In this document: one piece after another, positions 6,697-13,923 of the stretch
Layout of the letters: each line of letters begins with the position of its first letter
How positions within the stretch are numbered: the stretch's first letter is position 1
Source of the DNA: Rhizorhapis sp. SPR117
GTDB lineage: Bacteria; Pseudomonadota; Alphaproteobacteria; Sphingomonadales; Sphingomonadaceae
Reading direction: 5' to 3'
Assembly (NCBI RefSeq): GCF_021742065.1
Contig: NZ_JAKKIE010000059.1
Coordinates: 1-19,767, forward strand
DNA: 19,767 nt
The notes under the pieces: generated by a model
Told to the model about the DNA's origin: nothing
The model's database searches: none
Seen by the model: only the letters and a program-made list of their open reading frames with translations
Position numbers and translations under genes: made by a program

Positions 6697-6818
6697 GAGC
6701 GTGATGAGGTCAGGTTGAATTCCTGTCCTCCGTTCGTGTCGAGCGAAGTCGAGACACATTCTCGTCAGGCCAACGTCCCTCGACTTCGCTCGGGACGAAC
6801 CTAAAAATCATCGCGCTC
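6697..6818. repeat. Nested intergenic inverted repeat
   Basis: Two 26-base arms (6732-6757 and 6775-6800) match as inverted copies at 22 of 26 positions; both contain the core TCGAGCGAAGTCGA or its near complement, and each is itself partly palindromic. Outside them, GAGCGTGATGA (6697-6707) and TCATCGCGCTC (6808-6818) form a second inverted pair, 10 of 11 matching. The whole could fold into a cruciform or a long RNA hairpin. It resembles short dispersed palindromes I know from sphingomonad intergenic regions. Confidence 0.75.
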
Positions 6819-6927
6819 CAAGCGGTCAGATGATTGGGAACGATCACAATCTTTCATCATGTGGAGGGAGACAGAGGCAACCCCGGATCACCCCATCCCC
6901 TGAACACGCTTGCCGAGTTGAAGCCGA

Positions 6928-7965
6928 ATGCCCTTTAATTTTGCCGACTTTTCCCTGACCATTCTCTTCGTCATCATGGCGTTGGCTGGAACTCTTGTAT
7001 GGTATGCTGGCAGCCGATTGGCAGGCCTGGTAGACAAAATCGCGGAGCGCACGGGAATTGGTCAGGCTTTCGCCGGCATGCTTTTGCTGGGGGGTATTAC
7101 GTCGCTTCCCGAACTGGTCACGGCAAGCACGGCATCGCTGGCGGGCAACCCGCTCCTTTCCATTAATGATCTGCTCGGCACCTCGTCGATCAACATCCTC
7201 CTGCTGGTCGTGGGCGACATAGTCTATGGCAAAGGACCGCTGACGCACCAGACCCAGAAGCCGGCGCCCCTGATGCAGGGCGTGCTCGGTATGATGCTTA
7301 TGGCGGGAGTAGCGATTGCTATATCGATAGGCGACACCAACATCCCTGTACTTGGTACGGGAATCCTATCGTTATTACTTGCGGTCGCTTGCGTCCAGGC
7401 GCTGCGAATTTCCAGCCGTTTCGAAGGCAGCAACACATGGAAAGCGCAACATCCGCCTGAAAACGAACCTGCTGACGATACGGGAAGAGACTATAGCAAT
7501 CTGGCTCTTGGCGCCCTTACTGCGGGGGCCGGCCTTGCGATCATGGTGGGTGGCGCGTCTCTTGCCTTGGCTGGTGACGCGATTGCCGAGAAATCGGGTC
7601 TGGGCACCTCTATCGTCGGCTTTGCGCTGGTCGGCTTTTGTACGTCGCTTCCTGAATTGAGTTCAGTCATCGCGGCGCTGAAGATGCGTCGCTATCAACT
7701 TGCCATCGGGGATATCTTCGGGACCAATTTATTCAACATCCAGATTATTTTCATCGCTGACCTTTTTTATCGCGGCGGCCCTGTTCTGGATACCGCAGGC
7801 ACCTTCGAAGTCACCGCGGCTTGCCTGGCGGTGGTCATGACGGGCATTTTTGTAGTGGGCATGCTGGAGCGGCGCGATAAGACGATTTGGCGGATGGGCA
7901 TGGACAGTGCACTTGCGCTGCTGGTCTTCGTGGGCGGTTTGGCGGGACTCTCGATGATCGCGTGA
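6928..7965 (+). CDS. CaCA-family sodium/calcium-type cation antiporter
   Basis: A 345-aa inner-membrane antiporter with two sodium/calcium exchanger domains, each with one alpha repeat. Repeat 1 is near residues 55-92 (GGITSLPELVTASTAS, then NDLLGTSSINILLL). Repeat 2 is near 232-270 (GFCTSLPELSSVIAA, then GDIFGTNLFNI). About ten hydrophobic helices are split by a polar loop around residues 170-190 (EGSNTWKAQHPPENEPAD). The TSLPE motifs supply the ion-binding glutamates. In repeat 1 the usual GNxxGSN pattern is replaced by NDLLGTSS, which may alter ion choice; the substrate could be calcium or another cation. The ATG at 6928 is the first possible start because TGA precedes it in frame at 6919; no strong ribosome site is visible. 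Confidence 0.88.
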   Translation: MPFNFADFSLTILFVIMALAGTLVWYAGSRLAGLVDKIAERTGIGQAFAGMLLLGGITSLPELVTASTASLAGNPLLSINDLLGTSSINILLLVVGDIVYGKGPLTHQTQKPAPLMQGVLGMMLMAGVAIAISIGDTNIPVLGTGILSLLLAVACVQALRISSRFEGSNTWKAQHPPENEPADDTGRDYSNLALGALTAGAGLAIMVGGASLALAGDAIAEKSGLGTSIVGFALVGFCTSLPELSSVIAALKMRRYQLAIGDIFGTNLFNIQIIFIADLFYRGGPVLDTAGTFEVTAACLAVVMTGIFVVGMLERRDKTIWRMGMDSALALLVFVGGLAGLSMIA

Positions 7966-8048
7966 GGTCAAAGGTGATCCGGTTCCATCTTGCAATATGC
8001 CGACAGGCCGCGCTCAGGTGCATCGAACGGCAGCATACTGTCCCCAAA

Positions 8049-10466
8049 TCAGTCTGGCAGAGCATAAGTGATCAACGCATCGCCGATCGGCGTCTCCATG
8101 AAATGATGGCCGCCAGCCATGATCGTGAGATATTGTTTGCCATTGGCTTCGTAGACTGTCGGTGTCGCCTGGCCACCTGCCGGAAGCGTATCCTGCCAGA
8201 GTGTCTTGCCCGTCCGGAGGTCGATCGCGCGGATGAGATTGTCGGTGGCGGCTGCAATGAAGATGATCCCTCCGGCCGTGACCACCGCGCCGCCGTTGTT
8301 GGGCGTTCCGATATTCACTGGTAACATGGATGGAATCCCCCATGGCCCATTCCGGCGGGCAGTGCCGAACGGGCGGTCCCATATCGTATTGCCAGTCCGC
8401 ATATCGATTGCACGAATACCGCCATAAGGCGGGCGCTTGCATAGCAGACTGGTGAGAGGGAGCCGCCAGCCAGGGTTGACTGCTATCGCGTAAGGTGTGC
8501 CTGCCTGGGGATCTCTCGATCCATGGCCGGCATCGCCCATATCGCCGCCACGAACTTCGCCGCGCGGCTTTGGCCAACCTCTGCGATCAGCCTCCGCCCG
8601 CGGAACAAGCCGATTATAGTTGGGCATGTTGTTGTAATTCGCGATGATTACGCCACGTACCGGATCAATCGCAATCCCGCCCCAATCGGTGCCGCCGTTA
8701 TAGCCGGGATATTCGACAAAGCGCTTGTCCGCAGTGGGAGGGGTATACATGCCGCGATACTCGGCGCGACGGAATTGAATGCGGCAGATCATCTGATCGA
8801 TAGGCGACATTCCCCACATGTCACGCTCTTCGAGCTTCGGAAATGCCAGCGTGTGATAGGTTGAAAAGGGCTGCGTCGGACTGCGAAGCTGCGGTTCTAC
8901 GCCGGTTCGCGGCACCGCACGTTCCTGCACCGGGAAAATGGGTCGCCCGGTGCGTCGGTCCAGCACATATATATCGCCCTGTTTGCTGGGAAGGATGAGT
9001 GCGGGCACCGAGGTGCCGCCACTTGGGAAATCGACCAACGTCGCCTGTGCGCCAAGATCATAGTCCCAGACGTCGCGGCGAACCGTCTGAAAGCTCCAGC
9101 GTGGTTTACCGGTCATCACGTCGAGCGCAACAAGCGAGGTCGAAAAGGCGTTTTCCTGCGGTCGGCGGCTACCGCTCCAGTAATCCGCTGCGGAATTGCC
9201 CATCGGCAGATAGACGAGCCCCAAGGCTTCATCGCCGCTGGCAATGGTCCACATATTGGGTGTGCCTCGGGCATATTCCTCGCCCTTGGGGGGATCGGCG
9301 GCCCATTGGGGATTTACCATGTCCCATGCCCAGCGCTTGGCGCCGGTCACCGCATCGAAACCTTGAATCACGCCGGATGGCGCACTGCGTTTCTGACCGT
9401 CGAGCACCTGATGCCCTGTCACGATCACGCCTCGGATAATTGTGGGCGGTGAGGTAATTGAAACCATGCCGGGCGCGACTTTGCCCATGCCGCGCTTGAT
9501 GTCGATGGCGCCATTCGTTCCAAAGCCAGCGCATGGGCGCCCGGTGCGCGCATCGACCGCGATGATACGGCCATCGAGCGTGCCCTCGATAACCCGCGCG
9601 GCGCAGCTGCTATCCGCTTTGGCTCCCGGAACGGCATAATAGGCGACCCCGCGACAGGCAGCAGTATAGGGTATCCATTCTTCACTTATTTGCGGGTCGT
9701 AGCGCCAACGCTGCTGGCCTGTTGCGGGATCGAGTGCGATCAGAATATTGGTTGCCGAGCAGAGATAGAGGGTGTCGCCGACCTTGAGTGCAGTGGTTTC
9801 CGCCCCGTATTTGCTGTCCTTGGGATCGCCTTTTGGCATATCGCGGGTGTGATAAACCCAGGCACGTTCTAGCTTGCCGACATTGTCAGGCGTAATTTGG
9901 CCAAGGGGCGAATAGCGCTGTGCAGCATAACTGCCGCCATAAGCAGGCCAGTCCGTGCCGGGCCTTAGTGGCGAGGGATCGGCGACCGTCGAAGCGATGA
10001 GAGCTGGCAACAGCCCTACGGGTGGTTGATTGACGCGCGAGATGATGAAGCCCGCGACGACAAGGATCAGGAGCATGCCCCCCGCGAAACCGAGTACCGT
10101 GGGCCAGCGCCAACGGTGTGGCTGGAGAATAGGGAGTGTAAGAAGCACCAGCAGCAATAGCACCGTGGGGCCAACCGTGAAGGGGAGGAGAGCCCAACCA
10201 TCGAGGCCAGCCTCGGCAAGTCCCCAAATCACCGACATGACGTAAACAACGAGGAAAAGAAGAACGCCGAACGTCCGTCCCCGGAACAGGAAAACGCCAG
10301 AGGCTATGAGTAGCAAACCTGCCAGCAGATAATAAATACTTCCCCCCAGCAGTGTGAGCCAAGCACCACCCACCGAGAGTATCAGCCCGATCAGCGTCAG
10401 GATCGCGGCGACAATCATCGTCAGCAGCGAGCGGGCACGTGGAAGCGCGTCGTTGCCGTCCGGCAT
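8049..10466 (-). CDS. gcd: Membrane-bound PQQ-dependent dehydrogenase, glucose/quinate family
   Basis: An 805-aa quinoprotein that oxidises a sugar or cyclic polyol in the periplasm and passes electrons to ubiquinone. Residues about 12-145 form five membrane helices; from about 172 (TDWPAYGGSYAAQRYSPLGQ) the periplasmic beta-propeller begins. Visible landmarks are repeated propeller motifs such as ALDPATGQQRW (244-254) and ALDVMTGKPRWSF, the DVWDYDLGAQ motif at 465-474 with the catalytic aspartate, SKQGDIYVLDRRTGRP (494-509) with the PQQ-contacting lysine, and PNNGGAVVTAGG near the end. Length matches E. coli glucose dehydrogenase (796). AAAGGAG precedes the ATG. Quinate or glucose specificity cannot be decided by eye. 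It is divergent from the oxidase cluster, and a good EcfG-type motif lies directly upstream. Confidence 0.93.
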   Translation of the reverse strand: MPDGNDALPRARSLLTMIVAAILTLIGLILSVGGAWLTLLGGSIYYLLAGLLLIASGVFLFRGRTFGVLLFLVVYVMSVIWGLAEAGLDGWALLPFTVGPTVLLLLVLLTLPILQPHRWRWPTVLGFAGGMLLILVVAGFIISRVNQPPVGLLPALIASTVADPSPLRPGTDWPAYGGSYAAQRYSPLGQITPDNVGKLERAWVYHTRDMPKGDPKDSKYGAETTALKVGDTLYLCSATNILIALDPATGQQRWRYDPQISEEWIPYTAACRGVAYYAVPGAKADSSCAARVIEGTLDGRIIAVDARTGRPCAGFGTNGAIDIKRGMGKVAPGMVSITSPPTIIRGVIVTGHQVLDGQKRSAPSGVIQGFDAVTGAKRWAWDMVNPQWAADPPKGEEYARGTPNMWTIASGDEALGLVYLPMGNSAADYWSGSRRPQENAFSTSLVALDVMTGKPRWSFQTVRRDVWDYDLGAQATLVDFPSGGTSVPALILPSKQGDIYVLDRRTGRPIFPVQERAVPRTGVEPQLRSPTQPFSTYHTLAFPKLEERDMWGMSPIDQMICRIQFRRAEYRGMYTPPTADKRFVEYPGYNGGTDWGGIAIDPVRGVIIANYNNMPNYNRLVPRAEADRRGWPKPRGEVRGGDMGDAGHGSRDPQAGTPYAIAVNPGWRLPLTSLLCKRPPYGGIRAIDMRTGNTIWDRPFGTARRNGPWGIPSMLPVNIGTPNNGGAVVTAGGIIFIAAATDNLIRAIDLRTGKTLWQDTLPAGGQATPTVYEANGKQYLTIMAGGHHFMETPIGDALITYALPD

Positions 10467-10487
10467 CGGATTCTCCTTTGGCAGGGG

Positions 10488-10512
10488 AACAGACCCGGCT
10501 GTGATTGGTTCC
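10488..10512 (-). promoter_or_regulatory. Candidate EcfG-type promoter for the PQQ dehydrogenase
   Basis: On the minus strand, GGAAC, a 16-base spacer and TGTT. The predicted start near 10480 leaves a leader of about 14 bases, which just accommodates the AAAGGAG site. The -35 box lies within GGTTCCGGAAC, itself palindromic. Confidence 0.6.
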
Positions 10513-10545
10513 GGAACAATTGGACAATTCGAGGGACGCGCTGCC

Positions 10546-11280
10546 TTGGATCAAGCTGCCATATGGATTCCTTATTGCGGCGCAGCACCGGCGCCTGACG
10601 AGCTCGCGGCGCGATGGAACCTCGATCCAATGCTCCTCGCGGCGTTCGTACTTGCGGCCGCAGGATGGTGGCGGTTCGCGCGAACAGGGGGCGAACGGCG
10701 CTGGTTTCTTGCAGCGATCGCGCTGCTTGTGTTTCTGTTCGTGTCACCATTCTGCGCCCTGACCGCTGCATTATTCTCAGCACGCGTGGTCCATCATCTG
10801 GCATTGACGGCAGTGGTGGCGCCGCTACTCGCCGCTGCGTTTTCAGTATCGCGCATTCCCGGCGGGCTAGTTTTGTGGACGGGTATCCACGCCGCAACTT
10901 TTTGGTTGTGGCACGCGCCGGCTGCCTATGAAGCGGCATTGTCAGATGATACGATATACTGGTTGATGCAGATCAGTTTGCTGCTGAGCGCTCTGGCGCT
11001 CTGGCGTGGCGTGCGGAATGCGGCACTGCCTGCGGGGATCGCGGCCTTGCTTGCAACGATGGTGCAGATGGGCCTTCTGGGCGCGCTGCTCACATTCTCC
11101 GGCACGCCGCTTTATGCACCGCATTTCATCGGCCCGCTTGCGTGGGGTCTTGCGCCGCTTGAGGACCAGCAACTCGCCGGTCTGATTATGTGGGTGCCAG
11201 GCGCCGGGATTTATCTTGCGGCTGCGGTAGCACTGGCCGCGCGCTGGTTTGTGCATGAGCGCTCGATGGTTACGACATGA
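10546..11280 (+). CDS. ctaG: caa3-type cytochrome oxidase assembly factor CtaG
   Basis: A polytopic inner-membrane protein of the CtaG_caa3 family, which assists assembly of caa3-type oxidases (distinct from the Cox11 copper chaperone also called CtaG). Conserved stretches are IPYCGAAPAP near the start, the ARVVHHLALTAVVAPLLA histidine helix, TFWLWHAPAAYEAAL, and PLEDQQLAGLIMWVPG. Six or seven helices are visible. I place the start at TTG 10546 (244 aa) because GAGGGA lies 9 bases before it and the next residues lead into the conserved IPYCG segment. GTG 10501 is the alternative; the open frame extends further upstream only as antisense of the dehydrogenase. The stop overlaps the b561 start as ATGA. 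Confidence 0.88.
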   Translation: MDQAAIWIPYCGAAPAPDELAARWNLDPMLLAAFVLAAAGWWRFARTGGERRWFLAAIALLVFLFVSPFCALTAALFSARVVHHLALTAVVAPLLAAAFSVSRIPGGLVLWTGIHAATFWLWHAPAAYEAALSDDTIYWLMQISLLLSALALWRGVRNAALPAGIAALLATMVQMGLLGALLTFSGTPLYAPHFIGPLAWGLAPLEDQQLAGLIMWVPGAGIYLAAAVALAARWFVHERSMVTT

Positions 11281-11948
11281 TCCGGAATCTGCGGGCATGG
11301 GCGCGTAGCCACACCGAGCGCAGTCGCTATTCGCCGGTGGGAATCGGATTTCACTGGGTGATGGCATTCCTGGTGATATTCCAGCTCGGCTGGGGCTATT
11401 ATACCAGTTGGCTTCCGGTTGGAGGTGACAAAATCTACGGTTATGAGGTGCATAGCGCGGTCGGACTAATGATCCTGCTGCTGGCGCTCGGGCGCTTTGG
11501 CTGGCGGCTGATGATACCAGGACCGGTGAACGATGCTGACAGGCAGGGCTGGCAGAGTTATGCCGCCTATGCATTGCACTATGTGTTTTATATCGCTTTT
11601 TTCGGTTTGCCCCTGAGCGGCTGGGCGATGTGGTCGTCAGTGGCTGAGCCGGGGCCGCTCTATGTTGCGGGAATGGTACCTTGGCCACAGTTGCCGTTTG
11701 ATCAGATGCCGCTGACCATGCGCTGGCGGATTATGGATATGGCTGAAGACGTACATCATCTGCTGGTCATTACGTTGCTGCTCATCATTCCGCTTCACGT
11801 GGTGGCCGCATTGAAACATCATTTCTGGGATCGCCACGATGTGTTGCGGGGGATGCTGCCGGAGATTCCTGACGTGGAAGACCCCCGGGGAGCGCCCCCG
11901 CATAGGCCGCGAGAGCCGAGGATTCCGAACGGGAAAGCGCTTGGCTGA
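11277..11948 (+). CDS. Cytochrome b561 family protein
   Basis: A 223-aa diheme membrane cytochrome of the bacterial b561 type, with four main helices. Candidate heme ligands are H26 (GIGFHW), H59 (EVHSAVG), H160/H161 (EDVHHLL) and H174 (IPLHVVAA), the usual pattern. The C-terminal 30 residues are proline- and arginine-rich and lie beyond the membrane core. The start overlaps the ctaG stop by four bases, so it is translationally coupled to an oxidase assembly gene. That argues for a role in electron flow between the quinone pool and cytochrome c or the oxidase. Such proteins elsewhere oxidise quinol or scavenge superoxide; which applies here is not visible. Its 3' end overlaps the oppositely oriented cytochrome c gene by 164 bases. 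Confidence 0.92.
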   Translation: MIRNLRAWARSHTERSRYSPVGIGFHWVMAFLVIFQLGWGYYTSWLPVGGDKIYGYEVHSAVGLMILLLALGRFGWRLMIPGPVNDADRQGWQSYAAYALHYVFYIAFFGLPLSGWAMWSSVAEPGPLYVAGMVPWPQLPFDQMPLTMRWRIMDMAEDVHHLLVITLLLIIPLHVVAALKHHFWDRHDVLRGMLPEIPDVEDPRGAPPHRPREPRIPNGKALG

Positions 11949-12531
11949 TCCGCAGCATGACATTTTCAGGATCGTTGCGCCGTCTGGCCGCCCGCCATTG
12001 GTCCAGCTGCTCAGCAAGATAGGCGGCAGGCTGTGCGCCGAGCGGCGGATTGGCTGGGCCGACGCCTTCGCCGTATTTCCCGTGGCACGAGACACAGGAT
12101 GCAAGGCCGCGCGCTGGATCGCCGTGATGATAGAGAATGGACGCCTGGTCGGCCTGCCCATCTTTCGGGCGCATCGGCACGAACGGCATCGCTGCATAAT
12201 ATGCGGAGACGGCGTCCTGTTGCGTAGACGTCAACTTGTTGGCTATCGCCTCCATTTCGGGATGCTTGCGACGCCCGCTTCCATAGGCTTCGAGTTGCGC
12301 GGCCATATAGCCGCGGTCGAGACCGGCAAGGCGGGGTGTGCCGGCGCCGTTGCCGCGCCCATCCAGGCCGTGGCATGCAATACAGGCATTGGGCGCGCCC
12401 GCATCGCCGCCGCTCAGCGCGATCAGTTCGCCGGTGACGGTGAAGCGATCAGCGGCGCGCCGCTCGACCTGACCGCATGCTGCAAGCCAGAGTGTTGCGA
12501 TGCCGATCGCCGAAGTGTGATGGACACGCAT
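11785..12531 (-). CDS. Diheme cytochrome c (c4-like) lipoprotein
   Basis: A 248-aa periplasmic cytochrome with two heme-binding sites, CIACH (50-54) and CVSCH (146-150), in two similar class-I domains as in cytochrome c4. The N-terminus (MRVHHTSAIGIATLWLAACG) is a lipoprotein signal with lipobox LAAC, so it should be anchored at C19. Methionine ligands are probably within VPMRP (about 118-122) and around M192. The ATG at 12531 is preferred over 12594 because it starts directly at the signal peptide; its ribosome site is weak and the leader would be very short if the motif at 12542 is the promoter. It is the only minus-strand gene inside the oxidase locus and overlaps the b561 gene tail to tail. 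It is a likely electron donor to the oxidase. Confidence 0.88.
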   Translation of the reverse strand: MRVHHTSAIGIATLWLAACGQVERRAADRFTVTGELIALSGGDAGAPNACIACHGLDGRGNGAGTPRLAGLDRGYMAAQLEAYGSGRRKHPEMEAIANKLTSTQQDAVSAYYAAMPFVPMRPKDGQADQASILYHHGDPARGLASCVSCHGKYGEGVGPANPPLGAQPAAYLAEQLDQWRAARRRNDPENVMLRISQALSRSESSALAAYAGALPGGLPRQESPAASPATHRGDPRNDVSMRPPREAE

Positions 12532-12541
12532 CGTGCCTATT

Positions 12542-12568
12542 GGAACCGCTGCCGCCTGCAACGGTTCC
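12542..12568. promoter_or_regulatory. Palindromic double EcfG-type promoter between divergent cytochrome genes
   Basis: GGAACCG (12542-12548) and CGGTTCC (12562-12568) are perfect inverted arms. Read on either strand the sequence gives GGAAC, a 16-base spacer and GGTT, so one element offers a promoter in both directions. The plus-strand start would be near 12573, about 40 bases before the cytochrome c gene at 12615. The minus-strand start would be near 12537, only about 5 bases before the ATG at 12531. It could instead be a dimeric regulator's operator. Confidence 0.5.
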
Positions 12569-12614
12569 GGATATGACACGCCACGGAATCCCATCGCCTG
12601 TGAAAGGGGAATGA

Positions 12615-12983
12615 TTGCTGATCGTTCGCGCCTTGTTGCCGCTGCTTCTCACCACAGGTTGCAAGCCGCCGCCTGATGAGACGCAGTATATGCCGCAGGC
12701 GAATATCAAGCACGGCAAGGCTGCCATTGAGCGCGCGGGTTGCGGTGCATGCCATGTGATCCCCGGCATCCGCTGGCCGCGGGGGCAAAGCGGTCCTTCG
12801 CTCAAAGGCTTTGGAGACCAGGGACTGATCGCCGGAAGTTTGCCCAATCGGCCGGACGTGCTTGCCGCCTATGTGCGCGATGCACCGGCAACGCTTCCGG
12901 GCACGACGATGCCCGCCATGCCCCTGAATGCGGCCGATGCCCGCGATGTCGCCGCTTATCTCTACGCAACCGGCGAGCGCTGA
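12615..12983 (+). CDS. Monoheme cytochrome c, probable lipoprotein
   Basis: A 122-aa class-I cytochrome c with heme site CGACH (43-47) and a methionine ligand at M99 or M102 (TTMPAMPL). The N-terminus MLIVRALLPLLLTTGC looks like a short lipoprotein signal with C16 as the anchor, although the lipobox is not ideal. TTG at 12615 is the only workable start with a charged signal: an in-frame TGA lies immediately upstream, and AAGGGGA precedes it, although the spacing (4 bases) is tight. One base separates its stop from the subunit II start, so it is co-expressed with the oxidase. It could be a subunit or a dedicated electron donor. Confidence 0.83.
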   Translation: MLIVRALLPLLLTTGCKPPPDETQYMPQANIKHGKAAIERAGCGACHVIPGIRWPRGQSGPSLKGFGDQGLIAGSLPNRPDVLAAYVRDAPATLPGTTMPAMPLNAADARDVAAYLYATGER

Positions 12984-12984
12984 A

Positions 12985-13923
12985 ATGTTCGATCCCTCCA
13001 CCGTTCCTGTTCTCGACCCCGCAGGGCCATATGCGGGATCTATTACGATGCTGTCCTGGATATTGGTCGCAATAAGTGTTGCGGTGCTGTCAGTGGTGGT
13101 CGCCGCGCTGTGGATCGCGTTTTTTGGTGGTGAGCGACTTAAGGCGAAGCTCGGCGGAACCAAGGTGATCTGGATTGGCGGGATCGGGTTTCCGGTCATA
13201 GTGCTGACGCTGCTGCTGGTTTATGGATTGAGCCTTACCCGCAATCTGACCGCGCCAGTGCCTGCAGACGCGATGCGCGTGCGCATAACCGGCGAAATGT
13301 GGTGGTGGCGAATCGCCTATCTGGACCGGCAAGGCCGCCCCTATATGTTCGATGCCAACGAGCTTCACATTCCGGCGGGGCGTCCGGTAGTTCTGGAACT
13401 GGAATCGAACGATGTGATCCACAGCTTCTGGGTGCCACGTCTTTCGGGCAAGCTCGACATGGTGCCGGGACGCCGCAATATCCTGCCGATCCAGGCGGAT
13501 TTGCCGGGGACGTTTGCGGGACAATGCGCCGAATATTGTGGCGGACCGCACGCGCTGATGGGATTCGTCGTTGTGGCGCACGAGCCCGTTGCATTCGAGG
13601 CGATGATGGCTGCGCGCCGCACGTCACGACCGGCGAAGCAAATGGAGCGGGGGCAGGGCGCGATGCTGTTCCGTTCAACCGGCTGTGCCGCGTGTCACCG
13701 AATCGCCGGGACCGCCGCCAATGGCACCGCCGGGCCGGACCTGACCCATGTCGGCTCTCGCCGCTCTCTGGGGGCTGGCATACTGCCCAATAATCGCGGG
13801 ACGATGATGGGTTGGATCGGCGACAGCCAGTCTATCAAACCCGGCAACCGCATGCCGTCCTACAAGATGCTTTCCGCCGCCGAACTGCAGACGCTCGCCT
13901 CATATCTTGAGGTTCAGAAATGA
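12985..13923 (+). CDS. coxB: Cytochrome c oxidase subunit II with fused cytochrome c (caa3 type)
   Basis: Subunit II accepts electrons from cytochrome c and passes them through CuA. In the 312-aa product, two membrane helices (about 20-47 and 60-84) precede a cupredoxin domain. The CuA ligands are H146 (DVIHSFWVP) and the CAEYCGGPHALM motif (C181, E183, C185, H189, M192). The conserved aromatic patch GEMWWWRIAY (103-112) is the electron entry site. From about 218 a cytochrome c domain follows, with heme site CAACH (234-238) and M290 as probable ligand, which defines caa3-type oxidases. The ATG at 12985 is one base after the preceding stop. No cleavable signal peptide is obvious: helix one follows a 20-residue polar stretch. 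Its stop overlaps the next gene as ATGA. Confidence 0.95.
   Translation: MFDPSTVPVLDPAGPYAGSITMLSWILVAISVAVLSVVVAALWIAFFGGERLKAKLGGTKVIWIGGIGFPVIVLTLLLVYGLSLTRNLTAPVPADAMRVRITGEMWWWRIAYLDRQGRPYMFDANELHIPAGRPVVLELESNDVIHSFWVPRLSGKLDMVPGRRNILPIQADLPGTFAGQCAEYCGGPHALMGFVVVAHEPVAFEAMMAARRTSRPAKQMERGQGAMLFRSTGCAACHRIAGTAANGTAGPDLTHVGSRRSLGAGILPNNRGTMMGWIGDSQSIKPGNRMPSYKMLSAAELQTLASYLEVQK

Larger units (their letters stand above)
6619..6927. other. Intergenic region with promoter motif and inverted repeat
   Basis: About 310 bases between exoD and the antiporter gene. It holds a GGAAC-N16-TGTT motif (6656-6680) and a nested inverted repeat (6697-6818). The remaining 110 bases before the antiporter show no strong ribosome site, and I see no small gene. 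Confidence 0.6.

Noticed and set aside
10354..10545. An upstream extension of the CtaG reading frame
   Set aside because: The part before 10467 is antisense to the start of the PQQ dehydrogenase and has no CtaG-like sequence; the conserved IPYCG segment begins after 10546.
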